Source of the DNA: JAOAFZ01 sp964412815 | GTDB lineage: Bacteria > Patescibacteriota > Microgenomatia > UBA1406 > GWC2-37-13 | NCBI GenBank assembly: GCA_964412815.1 | Contig: CAYPQF010000034.1 | Coordinates: 186,001 to 250,000 of the forward strand | DNA: 64,000 nucleotides | Reading direction: 5' to 3' | In this document: piece by piece, positions 9,068 through 18,017 of the stretch | Position numbering within the stretch: position 1 is the stretch's first letter | How the letters are laid out: each line of letters begins with the position of its first letter | The notes under the pieces: model-generated | The model's input: only the letters and a program-made list of their open reading frames with translations | Told to the model about the DNA's origin: nothing | Databases searched by the model: none | Translations under genes and position numbers: made by a program

Positions 9068-10189
9068 ATGAAATCATTGGCTACCGGCTTACTTTCCTGT
9101 CCCGGAATTGGCGTTCGATCAGTTATAAAGCTGTTACAAACGGTTTCTGGTGTGCGTACCTGGCAAAACACATTCCTTCGGGACTCCTCCCTCTGGGATC
9201 GTGCCTATGCTGCGTCGTCTCGGTTGTTACACAGTGTCTGGACTTCGCGTCAAGTCGAACAGTTCACGGCGCATCGTGCCGTATGGAATGGCACTGCCTA
9301 TTTGGCAGCATTATCCAGGAAACAGATTTCGGTATGTAGCATTCTTGATGACGACTATCCAGTATCACTCCTCGAACTCTCTGAACCTCCGCTGATTCTT
9401 TATATACGCGGAACCTATAATCCCGAGATGCTGGAACTATCCCGGACGCTGGCAATAGTTGGAACCCGTCAGGTTTCGGCCTATGGAGCTCAGGTTACTG
9501 CTCACCTGTCCAGAGAGTTGACTAGTGCGGGAGCAACGATAGTTTCTGGACTGGCAACCGGTGTGGATGCACAGGCACACCGGAGCTGTATTGAGGCAGG
9601 AGGATACACGGTAGCTGTGTTGGGAACTGCGATAGATGTCGTCTATCCGGTTAAAAACCGCCGGTTACATCAGCAAATTCTTAGCAGCGGTGGGTGTATT
9701 ATCTCTGAATATGCCCCCGGAACCCCTCCACAAAAAGGAACATTTGTACTCCGCAACAGGATTATAGCCGGACTCAGCAGAGCAGTGATAATACCTGAGG
9801 CAGCGGAACAGTCCGGCTCACTCATTACTGCGGCAGAAGCACTCGAACTGGGACGAGATGTCTGTGCCGTACCTGGAAGTATATTCTCCTCCGGATCCCG
9901 CGGTACGCATCATCTGATTCAACACGGAGCAAAGTTGATCAATCACTGTGATGATCTGATCCTAGAATATGGCTTAAAACCATATGTTTTTCATACTGAT
10001 ATGAAGGTTCAAATTAGTAATACTGAACAACTTATTTTAGATATCCTTTCTGCGCAACTATTAACCTCGGATCAGCTTGCAGAGCAGGTAACGGTGCCTG
10101 TTCATGAACTCCAGGCAGCCATTTCATCTCTCGAGATTCAGTCATTAATTCGGCGTCACGCGGATGGCACACTACTGAGAGTGTACTGA
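9068..10189 (+). CDS. dprA: DNA processing protein DprA
   Basis: 373 aa. DprA (Smf) binds incoming single-stranded DNA and loads RecA during natural transformation. After an N-terminal helical region (about 1-100), residues 125-300 form the extended Rossmann domain with the family signatures LAIVGTRQVSAYG, IVSGLATGVDAQAH, GTAIDVVYPVKN, FVLRNRIIAGLS and SGSLITAAEALELGRDV followed by VPGSI. The last 60 residues look like a winged-helix domain. A TACAAT box at 9053-9058 lies 9 nt before the ATG. With comEA and the split comEC at 30.7-33.1 kb it indicates DNA uptake. The gene is complete and of normal length. Confidence 0.95.
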   Translation: MKSLATGLLSCPGIGVRSVIKLLQTVSGVRTWQNTFLRDSSLWDRAYAASSRLLHSVWTSRQVEQFTAHRAVWNGTAYLAALSRKQISVCSILDDDYPVSLLELSEPPLILYIRGTYNPEMLELSRTLAIVGTRQVSAYGAQVTAHLSRELTSAGATIVSGLATGVDAQAHRSCIEAGGYTVAVLGTAIDVVYPVKNRRLHQQILSSGGCIISEYAPGTPPQKGTFVLRNRIIAGLSRAVIIPEAAEQSGSLITAAEALELGRDVCAVPGSIFSSGSRGTHHLIQHGAKLINHCDDLILEYGLKPYVFHTDMKVQISNTEQLILDILSAQLLTSDQLAEQVTVPVHELQAAISSLEIQSLIRRHADGTLLRVY

Positions 10190-10222
10190 TACAGGAGGGA
10201 TACATTTTCAGTTACGAAGAGG

Positions 10223-10663
10223 TTAGTCCTGGTCTAGTTGCATACTGCGACGGAAGTATTTTTCTTCCGGTTTGATAGGGGTTTTCAGAAAAAGGTCTAA
10301 GTACTGCTGTGCCTGTTCTAGAGAGACATAATCTGAAGGTAATGCCAGCATATTGATATGATCGTTTTCCCGGCCATGCTGAACTTGAGTTGGGTCGAAT
10401 CCCAGCGCACAGCGAATATGTTTGAAACGGTTTGCAGCAATTGCAACTCCAATACCCGATCCACAGAGGACGATTCCGCGGTCATCGTCGTAATTTTTCT
10501 GAACTTGGGCAGCGACGCGTTTTGCAAATACCGGAAAGTCATCTAAGGGATCATGTTCATAAGCTCCCATATCTTCTACGTCAATATTCTTGCTTTTGAG
10601 ATAGGTTACCAGTTGATTTTTAAGCTCGAAGCCATTGTGATCTGCTCCAATAAATACTTTCAT
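10223..10663 (-). CDS. rpiB: Ribose-5-phosphate isomerase B (RpiB/LacAB family)
   Basis: 146 aa, the usual size. It interconverts ribose 5-phosphate and ribulose 5-phosphate in the non-oxidative pentose phosphate pathway, which the transketolase at 40.5-42.3 kb also serves. Visible family motifs are IGADHNGFELK at the N-terminus, the active-site loop VLCGSGIGVAIAANRFKHIR with the catalytic Cys, and GRENDHINMLAL, equivalent to the usual REHNDANVLAL. A TATAAT box (10670-10675, minus) is 6 nt before the ATG. The gene is divergent from tatD with only 30 nt between starts, so two leaderless promoters are packed back to back. RpiB family members can also act on allose or galactose phosphates. Confidence 0.93.
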   Translation of the reverse strand: MKVFIGADHNGFELKNQLVTYLKSKNIDVEDMGAYEHDPLDDFPVFAKRVAAQVQKNYDDDRGIVLCGSGIGVAIAANRFKHIRCALGFDPTQVQHGRENDHINMLALPSDYVSLEQAQQYLDLFLKTPIKPEEKYFRRSMQLDQD

Positions 10664-10669
10664 GCCTCA

Positions 10670-10687
10670 ATTATAACATGGTAGAAT
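10670..10687. promoter_or_regulatory. Back-to-back -10 boxes of rpiB and tatD
   Basis: Minus-strand TATAAT (10670-10675) is 6 nt from the rpiB ATG and plus-strand TAGAAT (10682-10687) is 6 nt from the tatD ATG at 10694. The entire divergent promoter region is 30 nt, so each -35 region would lie inside the opposite gene. Confidence 0.5.
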
Positions 10688-10693
10688 GTGTCA

Positions 10694-11542
10694 ATGTTTG
10701 ATACCCATTGTCACATCAATTTTAAAGCCTTTCGCAAAAATGTAGACGAAATAATTCAGTCATCCTTCAATGCGGGAGTCACTACGCTGCTTATCCCCGG
10801 CACTGATGTTGCAACTTCACAACGTGCCATCGATATTGCCCACCAATACGACGGATTATATGTTGCGGCAGGAATACATCCGCATCATGTGTTTGAACTG
10901 TATATCCAAACCAAAGATCTCCAACTGGATGAGACGCAAGATCATATTTCCCATGAGCTGAACGCAATTGAGGCGATGCTTGCAGACACACGGGTAGTAG
11001 CAGTCGGGGAGATCGGCCTGGATCGCCATATGTATATCAAAACAAAGTATGCAGAGTACGAGGTAACAGAAGAATTTTTAGCGCTTCAGAAAGCGATAAT
11101 GATACAGCAACTAGAGCTCGCACGTACTCACCGCAAAGCGGTCGTAATTCATAATAGAGAGGCCGCTGCCGATCTCCTTTCCTTACTTGAAGAGAACTGG
11201 GATGATGCCTTTAGCGGCAAGATGGTTTTCCACTGTTGTGAGCCGGATATCGATTTACTCGCATTTGCAAAAGAGCACCAGATTTTTATTGGAGTAGATG
11301 GAGATATTACCTATGGAGATGATAAAGTCAATTTTATTCGGCAGGTTCCGGACGAATTGCTGGTACTCGAAACAGACGCTCCATATCTATTACCAGAACC
11401 GCTGCGGCAACAGAAACTGTATCCAAACCGGCCTTCAAACATTCCTCTCATTGCAGAACGCGTTTCACAAATCCGTGGAACAACTCTTGCACAACTAGGA
11501 AAGATGACAGAAGAAAACGGGAAGCGCTTGTTGGGGATATAA
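10694..11542 (+). CDS. tatD: TatD family metal-dependent deoxyribonuclease
   Basis: About 282 aa, starting at the ATG of MFDTHCHINF; an upstream GTG at 10688 overlaps the -10 box and is less likely. The TIM-barrel metal ligands of the TatD family are present: DTHCHI at the N-terminus, VGEIGLDRH with the catalytic Glu, VVIHNREA, FHCCEPD and VLETDAPYLLP. Family members are Mg2+-dependent 3'-5' exonucleases that help with DNA repair or turnover. A segment of about 10 residues after GLDRH is longer than in the E. coli enzyme. It converges on a small membrane gene 4 nt downstream. Confidence 0.93.
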   Translation: MFDTHCHINFKAFRKNVDEIIQSSFNAGVTTLLIPGTDVATSQRAIDIAHQYDGLYVAAGIHPHHVFELYIQTKDLQLDETQDHISHELNAIEAMLADTRVVAVGEIGLDRHMYIKTKYAEYEVTEEFLALQKAIMIQQLELARTHRKAVVIHNREAAADLLSLLEENWDDAFSGKMVFHCCEPDIDLLAFAKEHQIFIGVDGDITYGDDKVNFIRQVPDELLVLETDAPYLLPEPLRQQKLYPNRPSNIPLIAERVSQIRGTTLAQLGKMTEENGKRLLGI

Positions 11543-11546
11543 CTTC

Positions 11547-11747
11547 TTACAGAAAAATATAACTCATTACCATGGCGACAGTAAAACCAATTTCATATGC
11601 TGAGAAAAACCACCCGATAACGCCACCAAGGACAAAGACGCCTACCATCAACAAAAAGTTGAAGTACATCTCGGTTTCCATATTGAGAGCAAGCTGGAAG
11701 AGTAGTATATAGCCAAACGAACAGACTACATATAAGAGAAGATCCAT
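11547..11747 (-). CDS. Small membrane protein, three predicted helices
   Basis: 66 aa, almost entirely hydrophobic, with three membrane segments (about residues 3-20, 28-48 and 50-66) and few charges. I do not recognise a family. It lies 9 nt after the stop of the glycosyltransferase at 11757-12803 on the same strand and ends 4 nt from tatD, so it fills an otherwise empty gap and is probably translated from the glycosyltransferase message. It may be a small partner of that enzyme at the membrane (inference). Confidence 0.55.
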   Translation of the reverse strand: MDLLLYVVCSFGYILLFQLALNMETEMYFNFLLMVGVFVLGGVIGWFFSAYEIGFTVAMVMSYIFL

Positions 11748-11756
11748 AGAGTAATA

Positions 11757-12803
11757 TTATCCTTTTCGCTGTACTTCTGCAATAACCTTCATGAAACCGT
11801 TTGTAAACTGTTCGGAGTTAAATTTCTGAATATGTGCGGGTAATTGTTTGACGTAATGATTTCGTTCCGCTGGTAGTGCGATTTTTTTCAGTTTATCCGC
11901 TATATCTAACGGGTTTTCTGGGTTCGCAAATACAGCAGTGGGGCCCGCTGTTTCATGGAAAATCGGTCGGTCTGCGAGGACAGAGGGGGTCGCATGGTAA
12001 GCCGCCTCAAGATACGAAAATCCAAACCCTTCATCCCGGGATATCAAGATATTTGCAATAGCATTACCGTAGAGCGCTTGCAATAAATCATCTTCCACAA
12101 ACCCGTAGAGGTGAAATCGGGAATCACCCTGCGCTTCTTCATAAAAACTAAAGAGTTCTTCTTCCCAGGGATGAATCTTTTTTCGGGCAAGTGTCGCCTG
12201 CAGTTTTGATGTTATAAAATGTTTACCCACAAAGATACAAGATACATTTGCAATCTTAATAGCTCGCGCCAGATTCACAATGTTCTTATTCCAGGTTACA
12301 TCTCCCACATACAGGTAGTAGGGGTGGGAAGGAATGTGTTCTTTATGAATTGATTTTGTTTTATTAAGAACCTTTTCTGATAATATTGGGTAAATTACTT
12401 GTACGTAATCTTTATCAAATAACAACATATCAGCTATATCCTTTTTGCTTGTTTCTGAATCGGTTACAATCGCATCGTACTGTTTGAGGATGAATTTGTT
12501 TAAATAGGTTTGTATAATACCTCGTACCCCAATCGGGAAATGTTCGGGATATTTAAACGGTATTAAGTCGTGTATTACTGCTATCTGTTTTCGGGCAATG
12601 CGACGAAGCGAGAGTGGTTTACTCAGAAAGTTAAAAAAAGGAAAGATAAATATCGATTCGTAGGGAACTTCATCGACAGATGAAACAAACACCGCGGTGT
12701 CTTTAAAAGAAGTTTGTAAGAGTTGCATATATCTTCCGACTCCACGGATTTTACTTGCTGCATCAGTTGCAGTTGGATCATAGATATAGATTGGGAGTTT
12801 CAT
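11757..12803 (-). CDS. Glycosyltransferase family 1/4 (GT-B fold)
   Basis: 348 aa. This is a retaining GT-B glycosyltransferase, probably using a nucleotide-sugar to extend a surface glycan on the cytoplasmic side of the membrane. Family features: an N-terminal Rossmann half with AVIHDLIPFKYPEHF, the linker YLYVGDVTWNKNI typical of the second-domain start, and the EX7E-like donor site in DEGFGFSYLEAAYHATPSV. There are no membrane helices. The start is 22 nt from a palindromic TATAAT/ATTATA element shared with the divergent gene at 12834. A small membrane protein follows in the same operon. The acceptor and sugar are not identifiable. Confidence 0.87.
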   Translation of the reverse strand: MKLPIYIYDPTATDAASKIRGVGRYMQLLQTSFKDTAVFVSSVDEVPYESIFIFPFFNFLSKPLSLRRIARKQIAVIHDLIPFKYPEHFPIGVRGIIQTYLNKFILKQYDAIVTDSETSKKDIADMLLFDKDYVQVIYPILSEKVLNKTKSIHKEHIPSHPYYLYVGDVTWNKNIVNLARAIKIANVSCIFVGKHFITSKLQATLARKKIHPWEEELFSFYEEAQGDSRFHLYGFVEDDLLQALYGNAIANILISRDEGFGFSYLEAAYHATPSVLADRPIFHETAGPTAVFANPENPLDIADKLKKIALPAERNHYVKQLPAHIQKFNSEQFTNGFMKVIAEVQRKG

Positions 12804-12833
12804 GTTGTTACCAGATTTTACTATAATTATAGT

Positions 12834-13169
12834 ATGTTTAGGAATTTATTTACGTACAGCTACACAAGAACACCCGCACAGGCAGCAGGATTTTACATTG
12901 TTCATGTTTTATTGACCGTACTATTTGGATTGGCAACAACCATTGTCTTAATTGCAATAACCGGTGATAGTTCCGAGCAGTTTATTATTAGAATTGCGGT
13001 TGCTCTTTCTATATTATCTTCTCTTTTTGTTTCTTTTAGTATCATTGAACAAAAGAAAAAAATGAAACATACGTCATTTGTATTAATAGCACTGTCTTCC
13101 GGATTGCTTGCATTATTAGGTGGCTCCTTATTTGGTATGCTTCCTGCTGCCTATCTTTCTACTAAATAA
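12834..13169 (+). CDS. Small membrane protein of unknown function
   Basis: 111 aa starting at MFRNLFTYSYTR; longer readings run over the promoter and into the opposite gene. Three hydrophobic segments (about residues 20-42, 50-66, 80-105) indicate an integral membrane protein with a basic loop, EQKKKMKH, between the last two. No family is recognised. TATAAT at 12822-12827 lies 6 nt before the ATG, the usual arrangement in this window. It is divergent from the glycosyltransferase. Confidence 0.65.
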   Translation: MFRNLFTYSYTRTPAQAAGFYIVHVLLTVLFGLATTIVLIAITGDSSEQFIIRIAVALSILSSLFVSFSIIEQKKKMKHTSFVLIALSSGLLALLGGSLFGMLPAAYLSTK

Positions 13170-13615
13170 ACATCCGCTAAAACGCGATTTAAGGCAGGTC
13201 ATTAGATAGAGTCGGGTAATTCTTCATCTGCTATTGGTTCGAAATAACTGGAGCCGGTTTGTTCAAGGCAGGATATCTTACATCTCAATCGATTATTTTA
13301 TATATATTGTCTCAACAGGATATTCTTCATTTAAGCTGTACAATGTTGAACATTATTTATATTTTATATTGTTTTGACAGTGAATTGTGCGAAAAATAAA
13401 GCGTTTACATTGTTCTAATAGGTAGATTGAAAAAATGTTGGCAATTCTTTACAGGAGAGGAGAATTAAGTTTAGAAATAGTGCAACTAAGTTGCAATGTG
13501 TTTTAGGAATAGTAGCCTCATTATTGAGGTATTAAGGCTTAGCAGCAGCAAAAGTTGTGACTTTAAAAGTGATAATTCTCACTTATTTAGTTGAAATCTC
13601 TCTCATTAAGAACGG
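13170..13615. other. 446-nt AT-rich intergenic stretch with small hairpins
   Basis: No credible ORF. A TTGACA at 13374-13379 is not followed by a convincing -10 box. Two small hairpins occur between about 13470 and 13535: GCAACT/AGTTGC-type and CCTCA/TGAGG-type. AAGGCAGG occurs twice near the left end. These could belong to a small RNA or to the terminator region of the gene on the left, but I cannot support a specific call. Confidence 0.3.
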
Positions 13616-14107
13616 TTACTTCTGTTTTTCTAGTATCAAGAAGGTGTATTTGAGCTCAGAATTTTGTTTTTCATCTTTAAAAACAACCGAGTTAAAGGAG
13701 GCGTACTCGGGGAAAAACGTGTCAGCATGGTATAAACCATCAACTATTGTTAGATATAGCCTGTCTGCAAGGGGGAGTGCTTGTGCGTACACGGTTCCGC
13801 CACCAATAACAAATACCTCGGAATCGTCGTTCTGGATTGCTATATCAATCCCTTTTTCAAGTGTTTCTACAACGGTACAACCGGGAGCTTGATACGCATG
13901 ATTCCGGCTAATAACAATGTTTAGCCTGTTGGGAAGGGGTCTGCCAATAGATTCATACGTTTTTCTTCCCATTATCACCGGATGTCCTGACGTGTGACTT
14001 TTGAACCACTTCATATCTTCAGGGATATGCCACAGAAGTTTATTATCTTTTCCTAAGGCCCTATTTTTATCAATAGCGGCAATAATACTCACGACCGTTT
14101 TTTTCAT
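13616..14107 (-). CDS. folA: Dihydrofolate reductase
   Basis: 163 aa, normal length. It reduces dihydrofolate to tetrahydrofolate with NADPH, regenerating the folate oxidised by thymidylate synthase. Visible motifs: the N-terminal VSIIAAIDKNRALGKDNKLLWHIPEDMKWF-type region, with the Trp and catalytic acidic residue in LLWHIPEDM; VIMGRKTYESIG; and VIGGGTVYAQAL for NADPH binding. It lies 183 nt downstream of thyA on the same strand, behind the thyA terminator, and has its own AT-rich promoter region just before the ATG. thyA next to folA is a common arrangement. Confidence 0.96.
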   Translation of the reverse strand: MKKTVVSIIAAIDKNRALGKDNKLLWHIPEDMKWFKSHTSGHPVIMGRKTYESIGRPLPNRLNIVISRNHAYQAPGCTVVETLEKGIDIAIQNDDSEVFVIGGGTVYAQALPLADRLYLTIVDGLYHADTFFPEYASFNSVVFKDEKQNSELKYTFLILEKQK

Positions 14108-14226
14108 AATTCACATATTATTATAATTCTTTTTTCTTTTATGCGCAAATGATGAGCAAAAAACGCATTCATCTCCGTTTAAAGCGTTTTCAGTATAATT
14201 CATACAGATTGTTACAACAATCTTTC

Positions 14227-14271
14227 AAAAAAAATACCGCTCTTTCATAAAAAACTTATGTAAGAGCGGTA
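14227..14271 (-). terminator. Rho-independent terminator of thyA
   Basis: On the minus strand TACCGCTCTT pairs with AAGAGCGGTA (14235-14244 and 14262-14271), a perfect ten-pair stem followed by a run of eight T. It lies 19 nt after the thyA stop and separates thyA from folA. Confidence 0.85.
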
Positions 14272-14290
14272 AAAAGCTGATTTAAGTTGA

Positions 14291-15235
14291 TTAGAAGCCT
14301 CCGACTACGGTAACATCACCCTTTATTGGAGGGTACGGATCATACCCTTCGATGATAAAATCTTCAAATTTGAGTTCTTCAAGGGTTGTCACAGCAGGAT
14401 TAATCGTCATTTTTGGGAAATTTCTCGGTTTTCGCTTAATTTGCTCTAGCACCTGATCAAAATGATTGCTATATATGTGTGCATCCCCGAAAGTATGGAC
14501 AAAATCCCCCGATTTGAAACCGGTGATGTGTGAAATTACCATTGTAAGCAGGGCATAGCTGGCAATATTGAACGGTACTCCCAGGAACATATCTGCACTT
14601 CGCTGGTATAACTGTAGTGAGAGCTTATCTTCACGGGCGTTAAATTGAAAGAGCGTATGACATGGTGGCAAGGCTACGGACTTCTCCCGTGATGCAGCCA
14701 TCTCGTATATAAACTCTGGATTCCAGGCAGAAACCACAATTGATTTACGATACGGGGTAGTTTTCAGTTCGTTGATTGCCCAGCCCAGCTGATCAATTTC
14801 TCGGCCGTCTCCGGCAGGCCAGCGTCTCCATTGTACGCCGTATACGTTGCCTAATTCACCCCATTCAGCAGCAAAATCATCATCTTCTTTTATATGTGTA
14901 ACAAATTCTTGCTGGGTCATTTCAGGCACAGATCCCTTTTTTGAGGCAGACATATAATTTTTATATGCCCACTCATCCCAGATATGAACATTGTTATCTA
15001 CCAGATACTTTATATTTGAGCTTCCTTTCAAAAACCAGAGCAGTTCGTAGATGATTGCACGCAGATATACTTTCTTTGTAGTCAGAAGCGGGAAGCCCTG
15101 AGAAAGGTCGAATCTCATCTGTCTCCCGAAGACACTTTTAATGGTAGTATCGGCACCGAAAACTTCCTTTTCGGTCCCATTTTCAATAATATCTTGTAAA
15201 AGATCCAAGTATTGATATTCAGGATGTTTTTTCAT
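14291..15235 (-). CDS. thyA: Thymidylate synthase (ThyA)
   Basis: 314 aa; somewhat longer than the E. coli enzyme (264), as in many longer bacterial forms. It methylates dUMP to dTMP using methylene-tetrahydrofolate. The nucleophilic Cys is in LPPCHTLFQF, dUMP contacts are in LYQRSADMFLGVPFNIASY, and the C-terminal region holds HIYSNHFDQV and the IKGDVTVVGGF end. A TACAAT box (15243-15248, minus) is 7 nt before the ATG. It is divergent from the CYTH gene and followed by a strong terminator and folA. Confidence 0.97.
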   Translation of the reverse strand: MKKHPEYQYLDLLQDIIENGTEKEVFGADTTIKSVFGRQMRFDLSQGFPLLTTKKVYLRAIIYELLWFLKGSSNIKYLVDNNVHIWDEWAYKNYMSASKKGSVPEMTQQEFVTHIKEDDDFAAEWGELGNVYGVQWRRWPAGDGREIDQLGWAINELKTTPYRKSIVVSAWNPEFIYEMAASREKSVALPPCHTLFQFNAREDKLSLQLYQRSADMFLGVPFNIASYALLTMVISHITGFKSGDFVHTFGDAHIYSNHFDQVLEQIKRKPRNFPKMTINPAVTTLEELKFEDFIIEGYDPYPPIKGDVTVVGGF

Positions 15236-15242
15236 AAGAGTT

Positions 15243-15299
15243 ATTGTACAATATGCGGCTGTCCGCTACAATTGCATTCTCTATTAACACTGATATAAT
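15243..15299. promoter_or_regulatory. Divergent promoters of thyA and the CYTH gene
   Basis: Minus-strand TACAAT (15243-15248) is 7 nt from the thyA ATG; plus-strand TATAAT (15294-15299) is 9 nt from the ATG at 15309. Neither gene has a Shine-Dalgarno sequence. Confidence 0.5.
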
Positions 15300-15308
15300 G
15301 TACCTAGT

Positions 15309-15986
15309 ATGTCACATCAAATTGAGGTAGAAATCAAAACATTGTTAGGTTCATTTGAGGCTGCCGAAAGCCTCTTACAGAAGTTAAAACAAACTGATAA
15401 AAACCTCACGTTCAAGAGTGAAAACAAGCAGTTAAACCACTATTTTGTAGATGGAAAACTCACGTTGCTCTATGAAAAGGTTTCATCTCTGTTAAATAAA
15501 GAAGGTAAGTCCACGTTTAAGCGTTTAATAAATAAAGTAAAGAACTATTCTGTACGAACGAGAAAAGCAGATGACATTGTGCTTTTTATTGTAAAAGCAA
15601 CTGTAGATGATACCACGTCAGAGAACGGAACCGCACGAATCGAGTTCGAAGTTCCTGTTGATGTCTCCATTGACGAACTCGATCAACGGATACTTGATGC
15701 AGGATTTGCGTATCAGGCAAAGTGGTCAAGAGAGCGTCAGGAGTACGCATATAAGAACTACTCGGTATCTATTGATAAAAATGCGGGATATGGATATCTT
15801 GCTGAATTTGAACGTATCCTTAGTCCGGAAGAAAATTTCGAGCTCGTAAAAGGCGAAATACGGGATGAGTTGGAACGGCTTGGTTTTGAAGAACTTGACC
15901 AGGAACGGTTACAGCGAATGTTTGAATTCTATAATAAAAACTGGAAGGATTATTATGGAACAGATAAGACCTTTACGATTTTATAA
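15309..15986 (+). CDS. CYTH domain protein (triphosphate-tunnel phosphatase/cyclase family)
   Basis: 225 aa. It begins with IEVEIKT, the ExExK signature of CYTH enzymes, which hydrolyse or cyclise triphosphate-containing substrates (thiamine triphosphate, inorganic triphosphate, or ATP in class IV adenylate cyclases) inside an eight-stranded tunnel. Further charged strands alternate as expected (VRTRKADD, RIEFEVPV, KWSRERQEYAY, YLAEFERIL). Residues 50-85 hold a less conserved insertion. It is followed after 5 nt by an unknown gene, probably in one operon. The substrate cannot be told from sequence alone; hydrolysis of inorganic triphosphate is the commonest bacterial activity. Confidence 0.82.
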   Translation: MSHQIEVEIKTLLGSFEAAESLLQKLKQTDKNLTFKSENKQLNHYFVDGKLTLLYEKVSSLLNKEGKSTFKRLINKVKNYSVRTRKADDIVLFIVKATVDDTTSENGTARIEFEVPVDVSIDELDQRILDAGFAYQAKWSRERQEYAYKNYSVSIDKNAGYGYLAEFERILSPEENFELVKGEIRDELERLGFEELDQERLQRMFEFYNKNWKDYYGTDKTFTIL

Positions 15987-15991
15987 GCATC

Positions 15992-16741
15992 GTGAATAAA
16001 ATTCGACTTACTAAAGAACAACTATTCCAACTGGTGGTAGAGAACACCTACGAAGTTACTCCTGAGTGCCAACATGCTGTTCGATGTGTTGACGGAAACT
16101 ACCCGAACGAGAGAAATTTACCGGCAGTAACCTTTCCTGGCGGGGACCTGGGGGTACTTGCCATGATTTATGCTTCAGCACAGTCTTATGGATTTGAAAT
16201 TGATTCTAACAGAGTTACAAATACTCTGCTAGAGATTTCTGGCGGCATAGATAACTTTTCTTGCTACAAAAGCTCAAACCCTTCATCTCTCTCAGAAATG
16301 ATTCCTTTTTATTCAGACGTAGAATTAGATGATTCCCTTCAACAATCGTTGATTCAGGTCGCTGAAGAGGTACAAAAGAAATCCCGTGTGCTCCATGAAC
16401 AGCCTGCAGAGTCAGCAGAAAATGCTCTGGTAACCATAAAAGGCATTGCTGGGTTGTATCCTCAAGCCAGTCTGGACACCGAGTATGGTACAAAGCACAT
16501 ACAAGTCTACGTACAGCAACAGACATTGTTAGATGCGCGCAACAAACGAATAGCGCAACTGTTGCTTGAAAATAACGCAATTACCCTGTTTGAAGGCTGC
16601 GATCAGGAATATCTGTACGAGGTATTTGCAGAAATGTCAGACTACTGTTTCTATTATGGCCTTCAAAAAGAAATAAAACAAATTCCCTTGTACACAGTCC
16701 ATTTTACTGATCTTGCTCACTTTGAGATACAGGAAATGTAA
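15992..16741 (+). CDS. Protein of unknown function downstream of CYTH gene
   Basis: 249 aa from a GTG start at 15992, 5 nt after the CYTH stop and so probably translated from the same message. No family is recognised. There is no signal peptide or membrane helix. The segment HAVRCVDGNYPNERN followed by FPGGDLGVL recalls the Cys-Asp-x-Arg and Gly-rich loops of beta-carbonic-anhydrase-like folds, but spacing and other ligands do not clearly fit, so I would not name it on that basis. Several other Cys and His residues (FSCYKS, FEGCDQEY) could bind metal. Acting with a CYTH phosphatase suggests a nucleotide or polyphosphate link, which is inference only. Confidence 0.65.
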   Translation: MNKIRLTKEQLFQLVVENTYEVTPECQHAVRCVDGNYPNERNLPAVTFPGGDLGVLAMIYASAQSYGFEIDSNRVTNTLLEISGGIDNFSCYKSSNPSSLSEMIPFYSDVELDDSLQQSLIQVAEEVQKKSRVLHEQPAESAENALVTIKGIAGLYPQASLDTEYGTKHIQVYVQQQTLLDARNKRIAQLLLENNAITLFEGCDQEYLYEVFAEMSDYCFYYGLQKEIKQIPLYTVHFTDLAHFEIQEM

Positions 16742-18017
16742 CAATACTTCGTTCTTTGCCGTGGATACTTCCTGCACCTAGATTACCTGTCTCCATTTAT
16801 TGAATCTGGCACACGTAATGTAATAGGGTACCCCTGTATAGTATCAATTCGGAATGTACACATTTATTGTTCGCACATTGTGTATAAATTGTGGATAACT
16901 ATGTGAATAAATTACTGTGGCAGAAAATGTAATTTTATGCGGGAAATATACACTATTATAAGTCTTATAGTAATGAGGTTGTTTTCAGCTGTAAAAAGGG
17001 GGCCATCTGATATTTTGACGATAGAGGTATCTGGTTTAGAAATTCTGTTACTTTCTATTGACGAGAGGAAATTCGGTAATTCTCGTTGAAATTAGCGGAT
17101 GAAGTTATAAATAGATTGTCCTGGCAGCATTATCAATTGTATTACAATTGCATGCGTTTTGTATCATACGGGTGCTTCTTTGTATTGTAGTAACGATACC
17201 TATACATTCTCAATTGATTTAGCAAGTAACAGTAACCTATGATAAATTCAGATCTGTTAGTGCATACCGTACCGGATAGAATATGCCAATATTTTAAGAT
17301 TGTAATTAAAGAAAAGTGAATTTTTGAGTGAATGTATCTTTCTCTGAATTGGTGTGTCTTTGTTTCTTTCCTACATCTTTAACCGAGAGCTCAATTTTAA
17401 AACTATAAATATATTAATCCTATAGTTATTAGAACTGCGTGGGGGATTTTTGGCAGAAAAAGATACGTCTGTTGTGGTAGATGTGATTCTTTCCGATTGT
17501 TTTCCACAATAAACGAAAGGATTAATCAAAGCGCTTAAGGACAATATTTACCCTGTTTTCAGCTATTTATCAGTCGCAAAATACTCCTGCTATTATAGCT
17601 TTTTCCACCGAAATATTTAACTATTATTGCACTAACGTTCTAAAATAAATACAGCATATTTTTGCATCCTCAGTTTGTTAGCTTACAATGTATTTATGCG
17701 TTTCTTATAATAAAATTACTTAATCATATTTCTGTTTTAAAAACCTCGCTATTTTCAAAAACACCAGTGAATGTAATTCTCACTACCAGGCATAGAACGG
17801 AGAGCGTTTCTTTTCTATTTTAAAAGTGGGGTACCCACAATATTTTGGTCTTTAATTTTGTTAAAAAAGGGGTAGGACGTGTAGTTATTTGTTATTATGG
17901 TATATATAATTTATTTTATGGCTTTTTTAAGCTCTAAAACAATCATTGTATAATTTTCAAAGTATCGGATTGATATAGCAGTCAAATCAATTATCAGAGC
18001 TTAGAGAAGCGATATGT
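16742..18017. other. 1.28-kb non-coding AT-rich region with DnaA-box-like sites (candidate origin)
   Basis: This is the longest gene-free stretch in the window and lies between convergent genes. No ORF above about 50 codons looks real and I see no rRNA, tRNA, RNase P or tmRNA signature. It contains one perfect DnaA box, TGTGGATAA (16890-16898, i.e. TTATCCACA on the other strand), a one-mismatch site TTTTCCACA at 17500-17508, and a two-mismatch site TTTTCCACC at 17601-17609. Several AT tracts and small hairpins, such as ACGAGA/TCTCGT near 17060-17085, are present. dnaA and dnaN are not in the window. A replication origin is possible; a decayed gene remnant or a small-RNA locus is equally compatible. 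Confidence 0.3.

Noticed and set aside
13374..13615. Small RNA gene in the gap before folA
   Set aside because: The TTGACA has no matching -10 box and the hairpins are short; not enough to call an RNA.
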